This document shows, in pieces, positions 11,192 to 23,100 of a stretch of DNA of 64,000 nucleotides. The position numbers and the translations under genes were made by a program. Origin of the DNA: Streblospio benedicti (lineage: Eukaryota > Annelida > Polychaeta > Spionida > Spionidae); NCBI GenBank assembly GCA_019095985.1, contig CM032661.1, forward strand, positions 18,747,479 to 18,811,478. The letters are read 5' to 3'. The notes under the pieces were generated by a model that saw only the letters and a list, made by a program, of their open reading frames with translations, was not told the origin of the DNA and did no database searches. Positions within the stretch are counted from its first letter, which is position 1. Each line of letters starts with the position of its first letter.

Positions 11192-14100
11192 TGCCACCGC
11201 TGTCGTTATCTTTGTCATTGTCTTAATCTTCTCGTTGGCTTATTAAACAATACACAGGTTATTGAAAATAGTTGTAAGACTGCCTACAGGCAGTCTAAGA
11301 AGAGTTTATCTGAAATACCTGTGAACGTGTAGCTGGCGTGGAAGCCTTGGCTGTGGTCGTGGTGCATGTTGGTCACAAACTTCACTAGCAGCGTGTTCCC
11401 AGACGATCTATGAAACACAAGTAGGGCTACTAGTAACAATGGACTGAGGATCGTAGCATATAACATACCCAATGGCATAATCAAGATACATATACTAACA
11501 TAAGAGACGAGTATTGTTGTGATTGGCTTATATATTTTGCCAGTGTTAATATTTGTCATTTGTGTATTAATTGTAAAGTAATAAAATTATGACTATCAGA
11601 ACACCTAAGCCTATCGCAAATCTAAAAAACAACAGCAATTTAGAAACGGGAATGCCTAGTAATCTTGACGTTTGTTGCTGTTTGTTTCATTTTCTGTTTC
11701 ACCCACAATCAGACCACTTTCCAGCCATTCTTAGTACATTGCATGCAATAAACACACAGGAGTAGTGTTGCTCCAAGTAAATCGAAGTTCTCACGTGACA
11801 CTTGGAGGGATGTCGCGGCCACAGAAAACGCCGAGCACGCTGGACGTGTTGTCCGGCCCGTCGTACGCCACCACGCGGTCGAACATGCACCGGTTGCCGT
11901 CCACCCCCTCGTCCGGCTCCACGTCAAACTTGTTGAACGTCAGCGCCACCACCTGCAATCGAGAATGCTCGAAGTGAAGGCACCTGCATCTATAGCCATC
12001 TAGACCGACGGTGGTTAGAGGGTAGTGTCTGTTCAATGAAAAGAAAAAATATTCGCGCAAAAAGTGCCGTACAGCAAACATATTGCATTATAATCTATAC
12101 TTTCTCGATAGACCCATCAGTGCATCACATTACACACTAAACAGCATGAAGAACAAACGCCGCATTCAAATGTCTGCTTTTAATAGGCTACGCTGTGATG
12201 AATAATCTCTAGTACACCTTGTCTTGAATGACACCCTTCAGAGAAAAGTAAAGTCTCCACATAAGACAGGTGTCCTTCTCGAGAGGTAGGCCTACATATA
12301 TACTTGATCCATTCATATTAAAATAAAATGAAAAAAACGAGGGATGAGAAAAGTGTCCGCATGAGACGGGTTTCCTTCAATGAAAAGGTAGTGTCCACCT
12401 GAAGAGGTTCCCCTGTACCTTGCTGGGGTCGGCGGCGGCGATTTTCCACCAGCAGTCGGCGCCGGTCGGGTAGCCGTCCCACTCGTCATCAAACGGCGAC
12501 ACGATGTCTCCAGGCTCGTGCGACATGACGGCGGGGTGGCGCTCCCGGTCACACGCGATGTCTGCAGCAACAACGATGACGGCAAAGTTATGTATCCCGC
12601 ACCTAATGATTTGGTCACAACTGCTTCCTATCCGCCGCATGATTTCTCACATGTAAATTATGAAATTCACAAATCATACATTAGTTATAGGCCCTATCGT
12701 GTACTACATATCAGCCTGAGACAAACTCGTGGAAATGCAAGATCCAATTTCTTTAAAAACACTGAATTTCCTATTAGTTCCTATCAGAATCCTTTACTAA
12801 GCTTTTAATGAATGTGGCCATCTTGGATGCCATCTTGAATTTTTCATAACTCCACTTATTATCTTATCCTAATATGGTAAACTTTTGATATGTTACATTG
12901 AATAATAAAACTCTTTTCAGTGATGTACGATACGTTACTATTGCAATTAGTGGTGGGTTATACTGAGGGGTTATAAACATGAGAATGCAACACTTTATTG
13001 GACTATACCTGACAAATTGAAAATTCTATACTGCAGTTTGAAGCCACCGTCCGTTCTAGAGGACGCGTCGCTGTGGAACGTCACGTAGGCCTCGTTGACG
13101 GTAGTGGTGACGGAGCGCGGCGCCGTGTTGGAGCAGTGCTTGGCGATGCTCTGGCTGGGGGGCACCAATACCAGTTGGTTATTGCACCAGTGGGGGTGTA
13201 GATCAGAAAGACTCTAATAGAGTAGGGATTTTTTGCTCCACTTTTTTCCAATCATTCAGTATCAACTATTTTTCAGCAAAAATGTGAGAGTTCTTAGAAG
13301 ACCTAAGACCAGCAGATGCAGGTTTGGGGGAAAGGCGGGGTGGGGGATGGAGATGGGTAGCTTACTCAAGTGATCTCGGGGGGGGGTTCGTACACTCGGT
13401 CGATCGTGGCTATGCATATAAAGGAAATATTTTGTATATTTTGTAACTGAATCGTAACCATCAAGGATTTGTAAGTAAAATAAATGTACGTTACTTGTAA
13501 TTGAGTTACATACAAGAGGGTATTTGTTTGAAAAAAATAATAATCCTCTCTATTGCAGTAGCAGCAGAGAAACAAGATTTCCTGAAAGTGGGTGTAGTTT
13601 GGTGGTGGTTGAAGGCCGTTGATGGCTATTACTTCTACTTATTAATACAATCAATGTCCTCACCCCCTGTGTTTACGGCTCTAGTCGCTTTTTGCAATGC
13701 CGAATCCTTTTTCATTTTTGAAATAAAATATGTTTAAACCACTGTTCTCACCTGCTGCGCTGGTCGTACCCATTGTAGATCTGCAGCCAGTCACACATGC
13801 ACGCCGGGCAGTACACGATGTTCATGATGAGGAAGTCTATGCGCACCACCTAGTGGAGTAACATTGAGTTAAATTAAAACTAGTTGAAACCTAGATGCAT
13901 TTGACTTACTAGAAAAAGGACGTTTTCTGCTTTCTTCCATCCTTATGTGGCATACGAAGTAGAACCTCTACATTACACTCGTGATACAAATCTAAAACGG
14001 TCTCGATGCAGAGTTGTTTTCTTCATGATAGTCTACAGGAGGCTGGGGGGGGGGCGTCTCATCTGTACAGTCCCAGATGGCAGACTCAGCCAGGCACCGT

Positions 14101-17100
14101 CAGGTGCTCGGCTAGCGAAGCCTAGTGAGTCTGGAAAGGGGATATATGCGTGATGCAGGCAAGCACACGGCAGTCTGCTACGAATAACTGATCATTCTAT
14201 CATTCCGTGCAAAAATCACCGCCAATAACCCACGCTGATTGGTCAATCTCCGTGCTCAATTTTGCGATGGAAAACACGCTCCAAAAAAACCCACGGCGTT
14301 AGTCTAAACTCCTCACAATATCAATACAGCCGCTGACGTAGTAAGGCGTGTTTCGTTGTTGCAGAAAGCAACAGTTTAGACTAACGCCTCCGCGCGCTCA
14401 AAACTGTAGGAATAGACGTCTCCGCGCGCTCAAAACCAACGAAATTGACTTGAATGTTGAATGTTATAATATGATTTATTTTAAAATAAAATGGATTTTA
14501 GTCATGATAGAATGGTGATTGACCACTCGATTGTCGTGTCAATCGCAAAATTGAGCATGCTGACGTCTGATTTACCCTCACTTCGTTCGGGTAAATCAGA
14601 CGTCAGCATGCTCAATTTTGCGATTGACACTCCAATCTCGTGGTCAATTCCTACAATAAACATCTCTACAAGCTCCTGGCATTCTGTATCTTAACACTGG
14701 TGGAGATGTCGGGGATTGAACCCTAGACCTTTCACATAAACATCTCTACAAGCTACTGGCATTCTGTATCTTAACACATCATAGACGTAGGTGGTCTCAA
14801 TAGAGTGGTGGTCTCTCTGGAGATTCTACCGTATACAATGGAAAGGAAAATGGGTGAAGTAATGATGATTTTGTGGATTTTTTTACTCTACCTCTCCTAT
14901 GTAATTGCCCCCAATCCGCCATTGGCAGTTGGAGTCAGGCGGGTAGTTCCCCTTCCCATAATAGGGCGAGCCGATGACCGCTTGTTTGTGCCCCAGAACC
15001 GCTGGCCGATGTTTCCCGCAAGCACGTTCTGAAAGCACAATATTATACACTTTCTCATGAAAATCTGGATGGAGAGGTTATGCCTTTATATAAACAGATA
15101 TTGCATAGATTTGTACATTATGAAACCTCCTTTTTGTTTTCGTTAATTTGATACATGCATGAAAAGCGCCCCCGGTGAGGGCAAACCAGTGTTTAATACA
15201 CTGGAATGTCACTGTCTATATATTGGCTGATTATTGATTTATAGCAGTATCATCTTGGATTCAAATAGTAATAAATATTGAATGTGATTCAAATAGTAAA
15301 ATGGACCTAGTAATGGGCCCAAATATGGACCGTTTGGGCCCATGTGAAATAGGGTTCTTGTGGTCACCATTTCCAACCGACATGCCAAATTTGAGCATCA
15401 TAGCTCAAACGATGCGACCTGTAGAGGGGTAACGAACCGGATGGGCGGACGGATGGACGGACGCAATTAATTGGGTACAAACCAGTGTATAAAACACTGG
15501 AACTTTGATTAAAGTAGTCTACGTGCATCATCATGGCGTACATCATAGTCAAAAGATACAATTACAAAGGTAATAAAAACGATCCAAAAATCAAAACATT
15601 CAAATTTCGGTACAGCAAGAACATTTTGGGACCCCATTTTACCATAGGAGAGAGAAAGTCATTGAGCTGTAACCTTTGGGTAAGGTCCCCCCATTGATTC
15701 CACCATGTTTCCGCGACGTTTATACTTACTCTATCCCAAAAATGGAACCTCGAGAATGGTACAAGCACAGTTATTGCACGTGCACAACACACGCACAGCC
15801 TCACACAATCACACGCACAGTGCGTACTTACCAGTCACGTCCCCATAGGAGTACTCCAAGTGGAAGCCGCGATGGTCGCGCATCGTCTGCGACTTAAACA
15901 CGAGCAGCCCAAAGAGTCCGCTGAAGGTAAGAAGTTCAATAATGTTTTTATATATTAATTTAGTAGTATATATATTAATATTACTCACTATAGTACACGA
16001 TAACTGTTACGGTCTTTTGCCCCGGAAATGGTCGTCGTATAGGCGATTCTGTTGGTGCGCTTTTTTGTAAACAAATTTCTATACATTGTCTACTTTATAA
16101 TATGAGTTGTTTCCCAAGCTTGCATGTATTCAATTCGGATCATCTAGAAGCTCTCCATAGCAAGCAAAGTAACTACCACTAAATTGGTGTTGCTGGGCTT
16201 CATCCCAATGATTGATATGATGATATTTTCTAGTCTCACAACCACGGACTCGTGTGGAAGACTTTGCAGAAAGCAACATTTCAAATAGCCACATGCTTGC
16301 TGGATCTGAGATTAGAGTTGATGGTCTGCAGCTGCATGGTCAAACATACAAGAGGTGTTCACAGAAGTCAGGGTCCACGGTCCAACCAACAAGCTCTCAC
16401 CTGAACTCAATGTCGTCCTTCCAGCCGTCGCCGCAGTAGGTGCCGATCAGGCGGCTCGTCTCATACTCGCCGTCGTAGATGGACAGAGACGCCGTGTCGC
16501 ACTGCCGCACGCTGGGAGTGCTCGGCAGGTCGAAGAGCAGCTTGTGCAGGACGATGAGCTGGATGCAGAGTGCATTGTCCATTAAGTACTGCTGGGCTAG
16601 CAGTGTGGTTACTGAAGCCAGTGTCAGATAGCTTTGACAATAATGGGATTGTAGCCTGACATGTATTGTATATTTTGGTTACTGAAGTCAGGGTCAGGCC
16701 CGGGGGTCAGGCACTGTAGCATTGTATCTAGGTGGCTTTGAAAAGTTAGAATTTTAGTTTTCCCTATGCATTTGTAATTTCCTACCCCACAGTAACAATT
16801 ACGGCAAGGGCCTTCGTGACAGTCAGACTCTGGCTAAACTTACATGTAGCAGAGTGACATAGATGAAGATAGACAGATTTATCTATAAACGTAGTCTATG
16901 CATGTGATCAATCAATACTCTATGTTTCAGAAGAACGATTGTGCAAGAGCTAGTATGTGTAAAGTCAAAGAACATCCACAGACTGCGCTCACTGCTTTCT
17001 TGGTTGTCATCACAGACAAGGAAAAAACTCCTCCAAGTTTGCAAACGGCAATTTCACAACCTGGCCAGAAGAAGTCTTCACCTTGCATGCCTGCTCCTCA

Positions 17101-20100
17101 CCTTGCCCACGGTGGTGCTCAGGCGCCACCTGCACGTCCTGTTGGCGCCGTCTGCCGGCGACATGATGGAGCCGGGGTCAAAGTCGAGCAGCGCCGGCCC
17201 ACTCGTGCTGCACGCCCAGTCTGCAGAGACGACAAATAACTTGCTGCACGATGTGTGTTTCCCAAAACTTGCTTGCCCATTCCATTTTTAACCCCCACCT
17301 CCACCCCCACCCACCCCACCCCCAAAAGGCAGATCACCCTTTTCCTTCGTACTTCATTTTTGTAGGGTTTTGGCATGTCCACAATCAATCGTGCGTACGA
17401 AACGCATGAAATCCCTTTAAGTGCGACTCCCCCCCCCTTCCCCAAAAAACCATGGATCTGCCTGTGCGCCCCCCCCCCCACACACACACACCCATCCCCA
17501 TCCCACCCCCTCTCTCAGTTCTGTAGTGGTAGGAACGTGCTTGCTATAGAGAACTGAGGGAGAGGGGACTAGATGTGTGTGCACTGTAACTGAAGGAAGG
17601 CGCCCTCTTCAAAGTTACCTATTATAGATCTTAGATATCTGTGAGTGAATTCAACCTGACACCCACTAGGCATTCATACAAACCTGTTAAATAGGAATCA
17701 CAGAACAGTCCCGAGTTTGTACAATAATATCACATCAGGTTTTATCATATGATTAACGCAAACAAGTCAGTACGGAATCTGCTTACCAGGATTACATTAT
17801 CAAGGACTAACCATTGGACTACAGCTGAATAACAATGATTATTGGTAACTCATGGCACTTGTAACTAGTTAGGATGTTTTACCTGTGACAGGAACATATT
17901 GGTATCGTGTGCGGAAACCGACAGCATTGCGACCACCGTCCTCTGTATAGCCTGCATGGCCGGGAGCACTGACAAACTGGAACAGGAGGCTCTCTTCGTT
18001 CAAACCTGTGAAACAGATATCAAATAAAACACTCACATCAATATTAGTTTTATAATCTAGCTTATATATTGGATGTTCATTTGTTCAACATATAATGCAT
18101 TGTTATGATTTAAACTGGTGCGATGAACAAGATTTTTGGGGGCAATAGCGCACTTGCAGCCTTCGGCCAAGCCACGACCTTTATCAACAGCCTCTTTATC
18201 AAGCAATTTATGTACCACGTGTATGCCTAATTCTTTTCATAGATTTCATTGCAGCTGCATGTCATGTAGTTGAATTTATTTTGTATCTGTCCGTGTCACC
18301 CGCGACGAATTTGTGCTACACTTTGGCTTTGCAAAAATGTGTTGGTTGTTAGTTTCCCCGAAGAATCTAAAGTTTAACCACTGTCATCTGCACCACAGAT
18401 GGTCGTTAAGTGTTTTAAGAACCTCCTTTTGATGATCATCAGATGGTCTCTTATGATTATGGTGAGCAGTGGCAGATCCAGTTTTCGTGAATGGGCTCGC
18501 CCAAACGCATACAGAATACACATAGCTACACATGGGTTGCACACACTCCACAAACTCTGGTCTGGGACATGGTCAACGCTAGCAGATCCAGGCTTTTGGA
18601 AAAGAGGGGAGTAGGGTGTTCATAATAAGGCCTCTTAAGGAATCTCAAATGTTTCAAATGCTCAATTGATAGATGATAATGAAAAAAAACACACGTGAAA
18701 ATCAAATATTTTGGTGGGAAAAGAGAGTAGTGTGCCCCTTACGTCCCAGGCCCAGGAACTGCCGATTGTCCAAGCAAAGAAAGCTTCGGCCCACCCCCAG
18801 GCCCCGTGGATGTGTCACTGGTGTGTGTCTGTGGGTGCTATGGACAGTCTGTCTTTTTGTCTGAATCAGTCTGAATAACAAGACCCGTGTGTTGTGTAGC
18901 TCACCTATGGGATCCGGCGCGTGCTGGCCACAGTATGTGTTGTTCAATCTGAATGACCCATCGCTGACCCGCAGGTAGTCACCTTCACACTCAAAGTCAC
19001 GGTTGCGCTCAGGTAGTGACCAGTCAATGAACTCCACACGGTATTCCTGAGAAATGATAATAGCAATTTGTATTAATTCTCATGCACCGCCATCTTGTCA
19101 TCCATTTTCTTTTTCTTTTTTTTTTTCATGCTCGAGGCTGCTTTTTTATTTGGGCAACCAATGTTGTAATTTTGTTTTGCGACACAGACATTGCGAATTA
19201 ACGCAAAAACGTGCGGATCACAATTTCAAGCCTCCTTAACAAAACAAAGCTGTCCCCAATTTAGCAATTGCTGTCTATTTTAGTTAACATACTAATTTGC
19301 TGGTTAGATGTAGAGGTAAGTGGCGAAGAGGTAATTATGAACGACGTGTCTTCAGGTGTCAATTATATATGCAAGCGTCTGCAGAGACAAATTCCCCAAT
19401 TAAATATACACCAACTGAAAGACTTGGCTCACCTTGTGTTCTGTGACCGTCCATCGGCAGTTGGCATTGGGCGGGTAGTCTGCGGGCCAGCGTGGGGACG
19501 TGAACCCGCCGACCGGCCAGTTGAGCTGCACGCCAGTGCTGCACGCAGCTTCTGTATGTAAAAAGTGGTCTAGGTTTTTGCCTGATGTCCGTGCAGATGA
19601 TGTGGATACAGAAGAGCGTCAAATTGATACAACCTCTCTTTTAATATAGCTCCTGTAAAACAAGTCCATTTCTCATGGTCCTAGCCCTCATGAAGAGATC
19701 ACCATGAACCTATTCAGACCAGTAGAGAACAACCGCTGGGTGTTCTGACTTGGGAGGTGCTATATGCGTGTTCTGAGTATAAACATTGTGTATACTAAAG
19801 TATAACCATTGAGGTAATATCAGCCAGCCAACCATTCCCGATCATGTATAGAATTTATGGGTGTCAATCTTTATTAGCCGATTAAGGTATGTTCAACTAT
19901 CTTTGTAGTTGTCTTTTGTACGATCACAACATCATTTTAAAAGACATTTATGGGTAGAGCTAATTGCGTTGCCTGATCAGCTATGATTTGATTGTAGGCT
20001 ACTATTTCCGGGTGTGGCTTCACTCACCTGTTATTGGAACAAAGTTGAAGTCCGCCTCGAAGCCGGTTCCTGTTCCTCTATCGCCTGCTTTGAACACCAC

Positions 20101-23100
20101 CAACAGATAGCGCCAGCTGGAGTGTAACGTCCCGGGGTTGTCCTGAATGTAGAACCAAAAAAAAATCATCTTATCAAGAATACAGCCGTGAAAGAAAGCA
20201 ATGTGCTATTGATAAGGTCCTGAAAATGAAAGGCGATTCTGGGTTTGGCGTGTTTTAATCATCAGCGGGGTGATAATAGTAAATTGCAAGGTGCGTTGAA
20301 ATTTCTAAATGGCTGTACCCGGTAAGCCTAAAGTTTTCAATATTCTTTTTCTGTGTGGGAGAAGTAATGTTGCAACTCCAAATTGTTTGCCGTTTTTCCC
20401 ATCTGTCCCGTATACCAACTGGGTGAATAATTCGACAATAGTATCAAACTCGCATCGTCATATCTCAGGACTATATACGTTATTGGTATGAACAAGGACT
20501 TTAAGGCAGTGTTAGTGATCAAGCCGTGAAAACCGACGATGCAAACTCAAAATTAAGCACCATTTCCGTGACAAACCCAATAAAAAAACTCCTCCATTTT
20601 GTTGTTGTTTCCCCTTCATTTTGATCAGCTCCCAGACTAGTTGGATCGCAGTGTCCCCGCGCTAGTTTGCACGCCATTCCCCCAAACCGCTTTCCGCTGA
20701 CGTCACTAGTGAATGACGCCTGGCACAACCACGCCACCGCTACTACAATACAAATAACCCACCTGCCACTGGCACTTACCTGTCCACAGAACATCCCCAG
20801 ACTGTGCTCACTGATTTCTCGGTCTTCATCAAACACCGTGAAGTTCGACCACAGACACGGGAAAATCGTGTCCAGGTCAAAGTTTGTCACCGACAATTGC
20901 ACAACCTGGAAAGAAGAATGGCGTGCCGGATGACGTGCATCAAGATCACTGGGTATACCAATTGTTCGACAATTGTGTGTTAACTACGTGAATTAGCATA
21001 GCTGTACGATGACCGAGATTACGTGTTCGTGTGTGAATACATGTACCATGTTATGATTTGACTCGTTCATGGTTCAAATTATAACAATCTGCATAGGTGT
21101 CCACCGATGTTAGGACATCGCTCAACCCACAGACGTGTGACATTGGTGGGACATCACCGATATATGTGAACTTACGACGATATTATACACTCTTGTTAGA
21201 TCCATATACGAACAACACCCTGTGAAGGCTTATTTGCGAATTCTCTTTGATGATTACTGCACGACAAAATGAAAAATGTTTGTATGCCTACTACAGAAAA
21301 CAAACTTTATTAAGACCATGCAAACACTGTCCCCTGGTGGTCTCAATCGAGAGGTGGTCTCTTATTAGGACTGCATGTTGGTCTCTTATTATGAAGGTTT
21401 GGCACCACCAAAAAAGTGGTCTTCTTATCATCGATGTGGTCTTTTTGTCACAGCTAGACATGGTTTATTTGTGGAAGTCTTACTGTACAATCGGCCCCTC
21501 CTCACCTGTCCGTCCGGCGCCTTGAGCAGCCACGCGCAGTGCTGCTGGTTGACGTAAGTGCCGTTGTCGTAGGAGACGGAGGCGATGCGGCCGGGCGCCT
21601 CCTCCAGCACGGCGGGCCGGCCCGCGCCGCAAGCAGGCGGCCAGTCAGGCACAGCCTCCGTCTCCCCCTCCGCCGGGGCCGTGGATTGGTCCCACGTCAC
21701 GTTAGTCTCAGCTGGGGGCAGAAAGGTGCACGGGCTTTAACACCTTACGATAGCTGTGTGGTGTGTAGTATTTTGTGTTTGTCACTGGCAGGCCACGGTT
21801 TTGAGGGAAAGGAAGCAGGGTGATCATTAGATTTGAAGGTTTCGTATACTAGAAGTCTATAGGAAAAGTTGTTGGATATGCCACAACCATTTTGAATAGG
21901 TAAAATATTTTTGGGGGAAAGGACGTGCTTGGGACCTCTGGGCCCGCCAATGCCCCTGTCTGTGTGGGTGTGCCAGGCTGCTTGGTCAATGGCAGATCTA
22001 GGTTTGTTTTTGGAAAGGGGGGGGGGGGCTCACTTAAGGAAAAGGGGAGCGCACGTAAGGGAATTCATGAAAAACCCTATGAAAATGAAGCATTTTGGTG
22101 GGAAAGCGTGCGCCCCCTGCTCCCCCCAAAACCCACCCACCCACCCACCCACCCACCCACCCACCCACCCATGGATCTGCCTATGCTGGTTGTATGACTG
22201 GTGAAGGTTACCTGCACATCAAAACTCACTCTGCCACATATAGGTCTACTCACTCACCCCCACCCCCTTCCCAACGATCCACTCAACCACCCAACCAGTG
22301 CAACCACCCACTAGATCACATAATCATTCACTGAGTGACAGCTGCCAATTCTCACTAATGCCATCAAACTACATTTTCTCACACTCGATCTGGCAGAACA
22401 TTATATACCTGATGAAAAAATCCCAAGATTCCCATAACACATAGGCAGATCCAGGGGGCGCAGGGGGCGCCCCCCCCCTGCGCCCCCCCCCCACCTTTTC
22501 CCACCAAAATATTTCATTTTCATTGGGTTTTTCATGAAATCCCCGTAAGTGCGCCCCCTCTTTTCCTTAAGTGCGCCCCCCTTCCAAAAACCTGGATCTG
22601 TCTATGTAACATAATTGTATTGATTATGTACGTGTGACTTTAAACAGCTTCATGGTTGTGACAACGCCTGAGGATCCTCGCCCGAGGATCATTATTCGTG
22701 CCAATTGGGCAATAATTAGAGAGCTGTTTAATTGGAGTATCGAAGTGAGAGTGGGTTATGTGCCTTTATTTCTGTGTTTATTAATAAGTATTAAAAACAT
22801 TATATGGGAAATTGGCTGTACTGTGTACGGTTTCATTCAAATTTGTTGAATCCATCTTTTACGCTTCGTTGTGCATTTTGATTAAGTGGTCTTCAGTGAA
22901 GATGACCTGCACCACAGGATCTAGGTTTTCAGAAGTGTGTGTGTGGGGGGGGGGGGGGGTACTTAAGGAATCTCATGGGTTTTGTACACGCGATTGATAG
23001 GGAACATGTCAACAACCAATGAAAATAACGAATACAGTATTTTGGTGGGACCCACCCTGGATCTGCCTTTGCTGTACTATATAACATTTTGGTAGTGGCT

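Larger units (their letters stand above)
13009..15028 (-). other. Exons 11-13: CUB domain 4
   Basis: Residues about 419-545. Starts RACGKH, followed by SNCQW, then CPACMCDWLQIYNG with two extra nearby cysteines, and KHCSNT. The calcium-site aspartate is kept (CDWLQIYNG). The introns between these exons are packed with repeats, including the inverted MITE at 15161 just upstream and the foldback cluster at 14193-14790. Confidence 0.83.

Noticed and set aside
10972-11332. Poly-leucine, poly-cysteine and poly-alanine frames
   Set aside because: They are readings of the CTG microsatellite in an intron of the CUB receptor and cross a real splice site.
14655-14778. A functional tRNA gene
   Set aside because: Only the T-arm and acceptor end are recognisable; no matching 5' acceptor strand, D-arm or anticodon stem can be drawn.
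16898-17487. Long frames of over 110 residues on both strands
   Set aside because: They overlap exon 8 of the CUB receptor and the adjoining MITE. The spliced CUB frame on the minus strand explains the coding signal.
22095-22334. Proline/histidine/threonine-rich frames near 22.1 kb
   Set aside because: They are readings of the CCCA repeat within a MITE; all three plus-strand frames are open only because of it.
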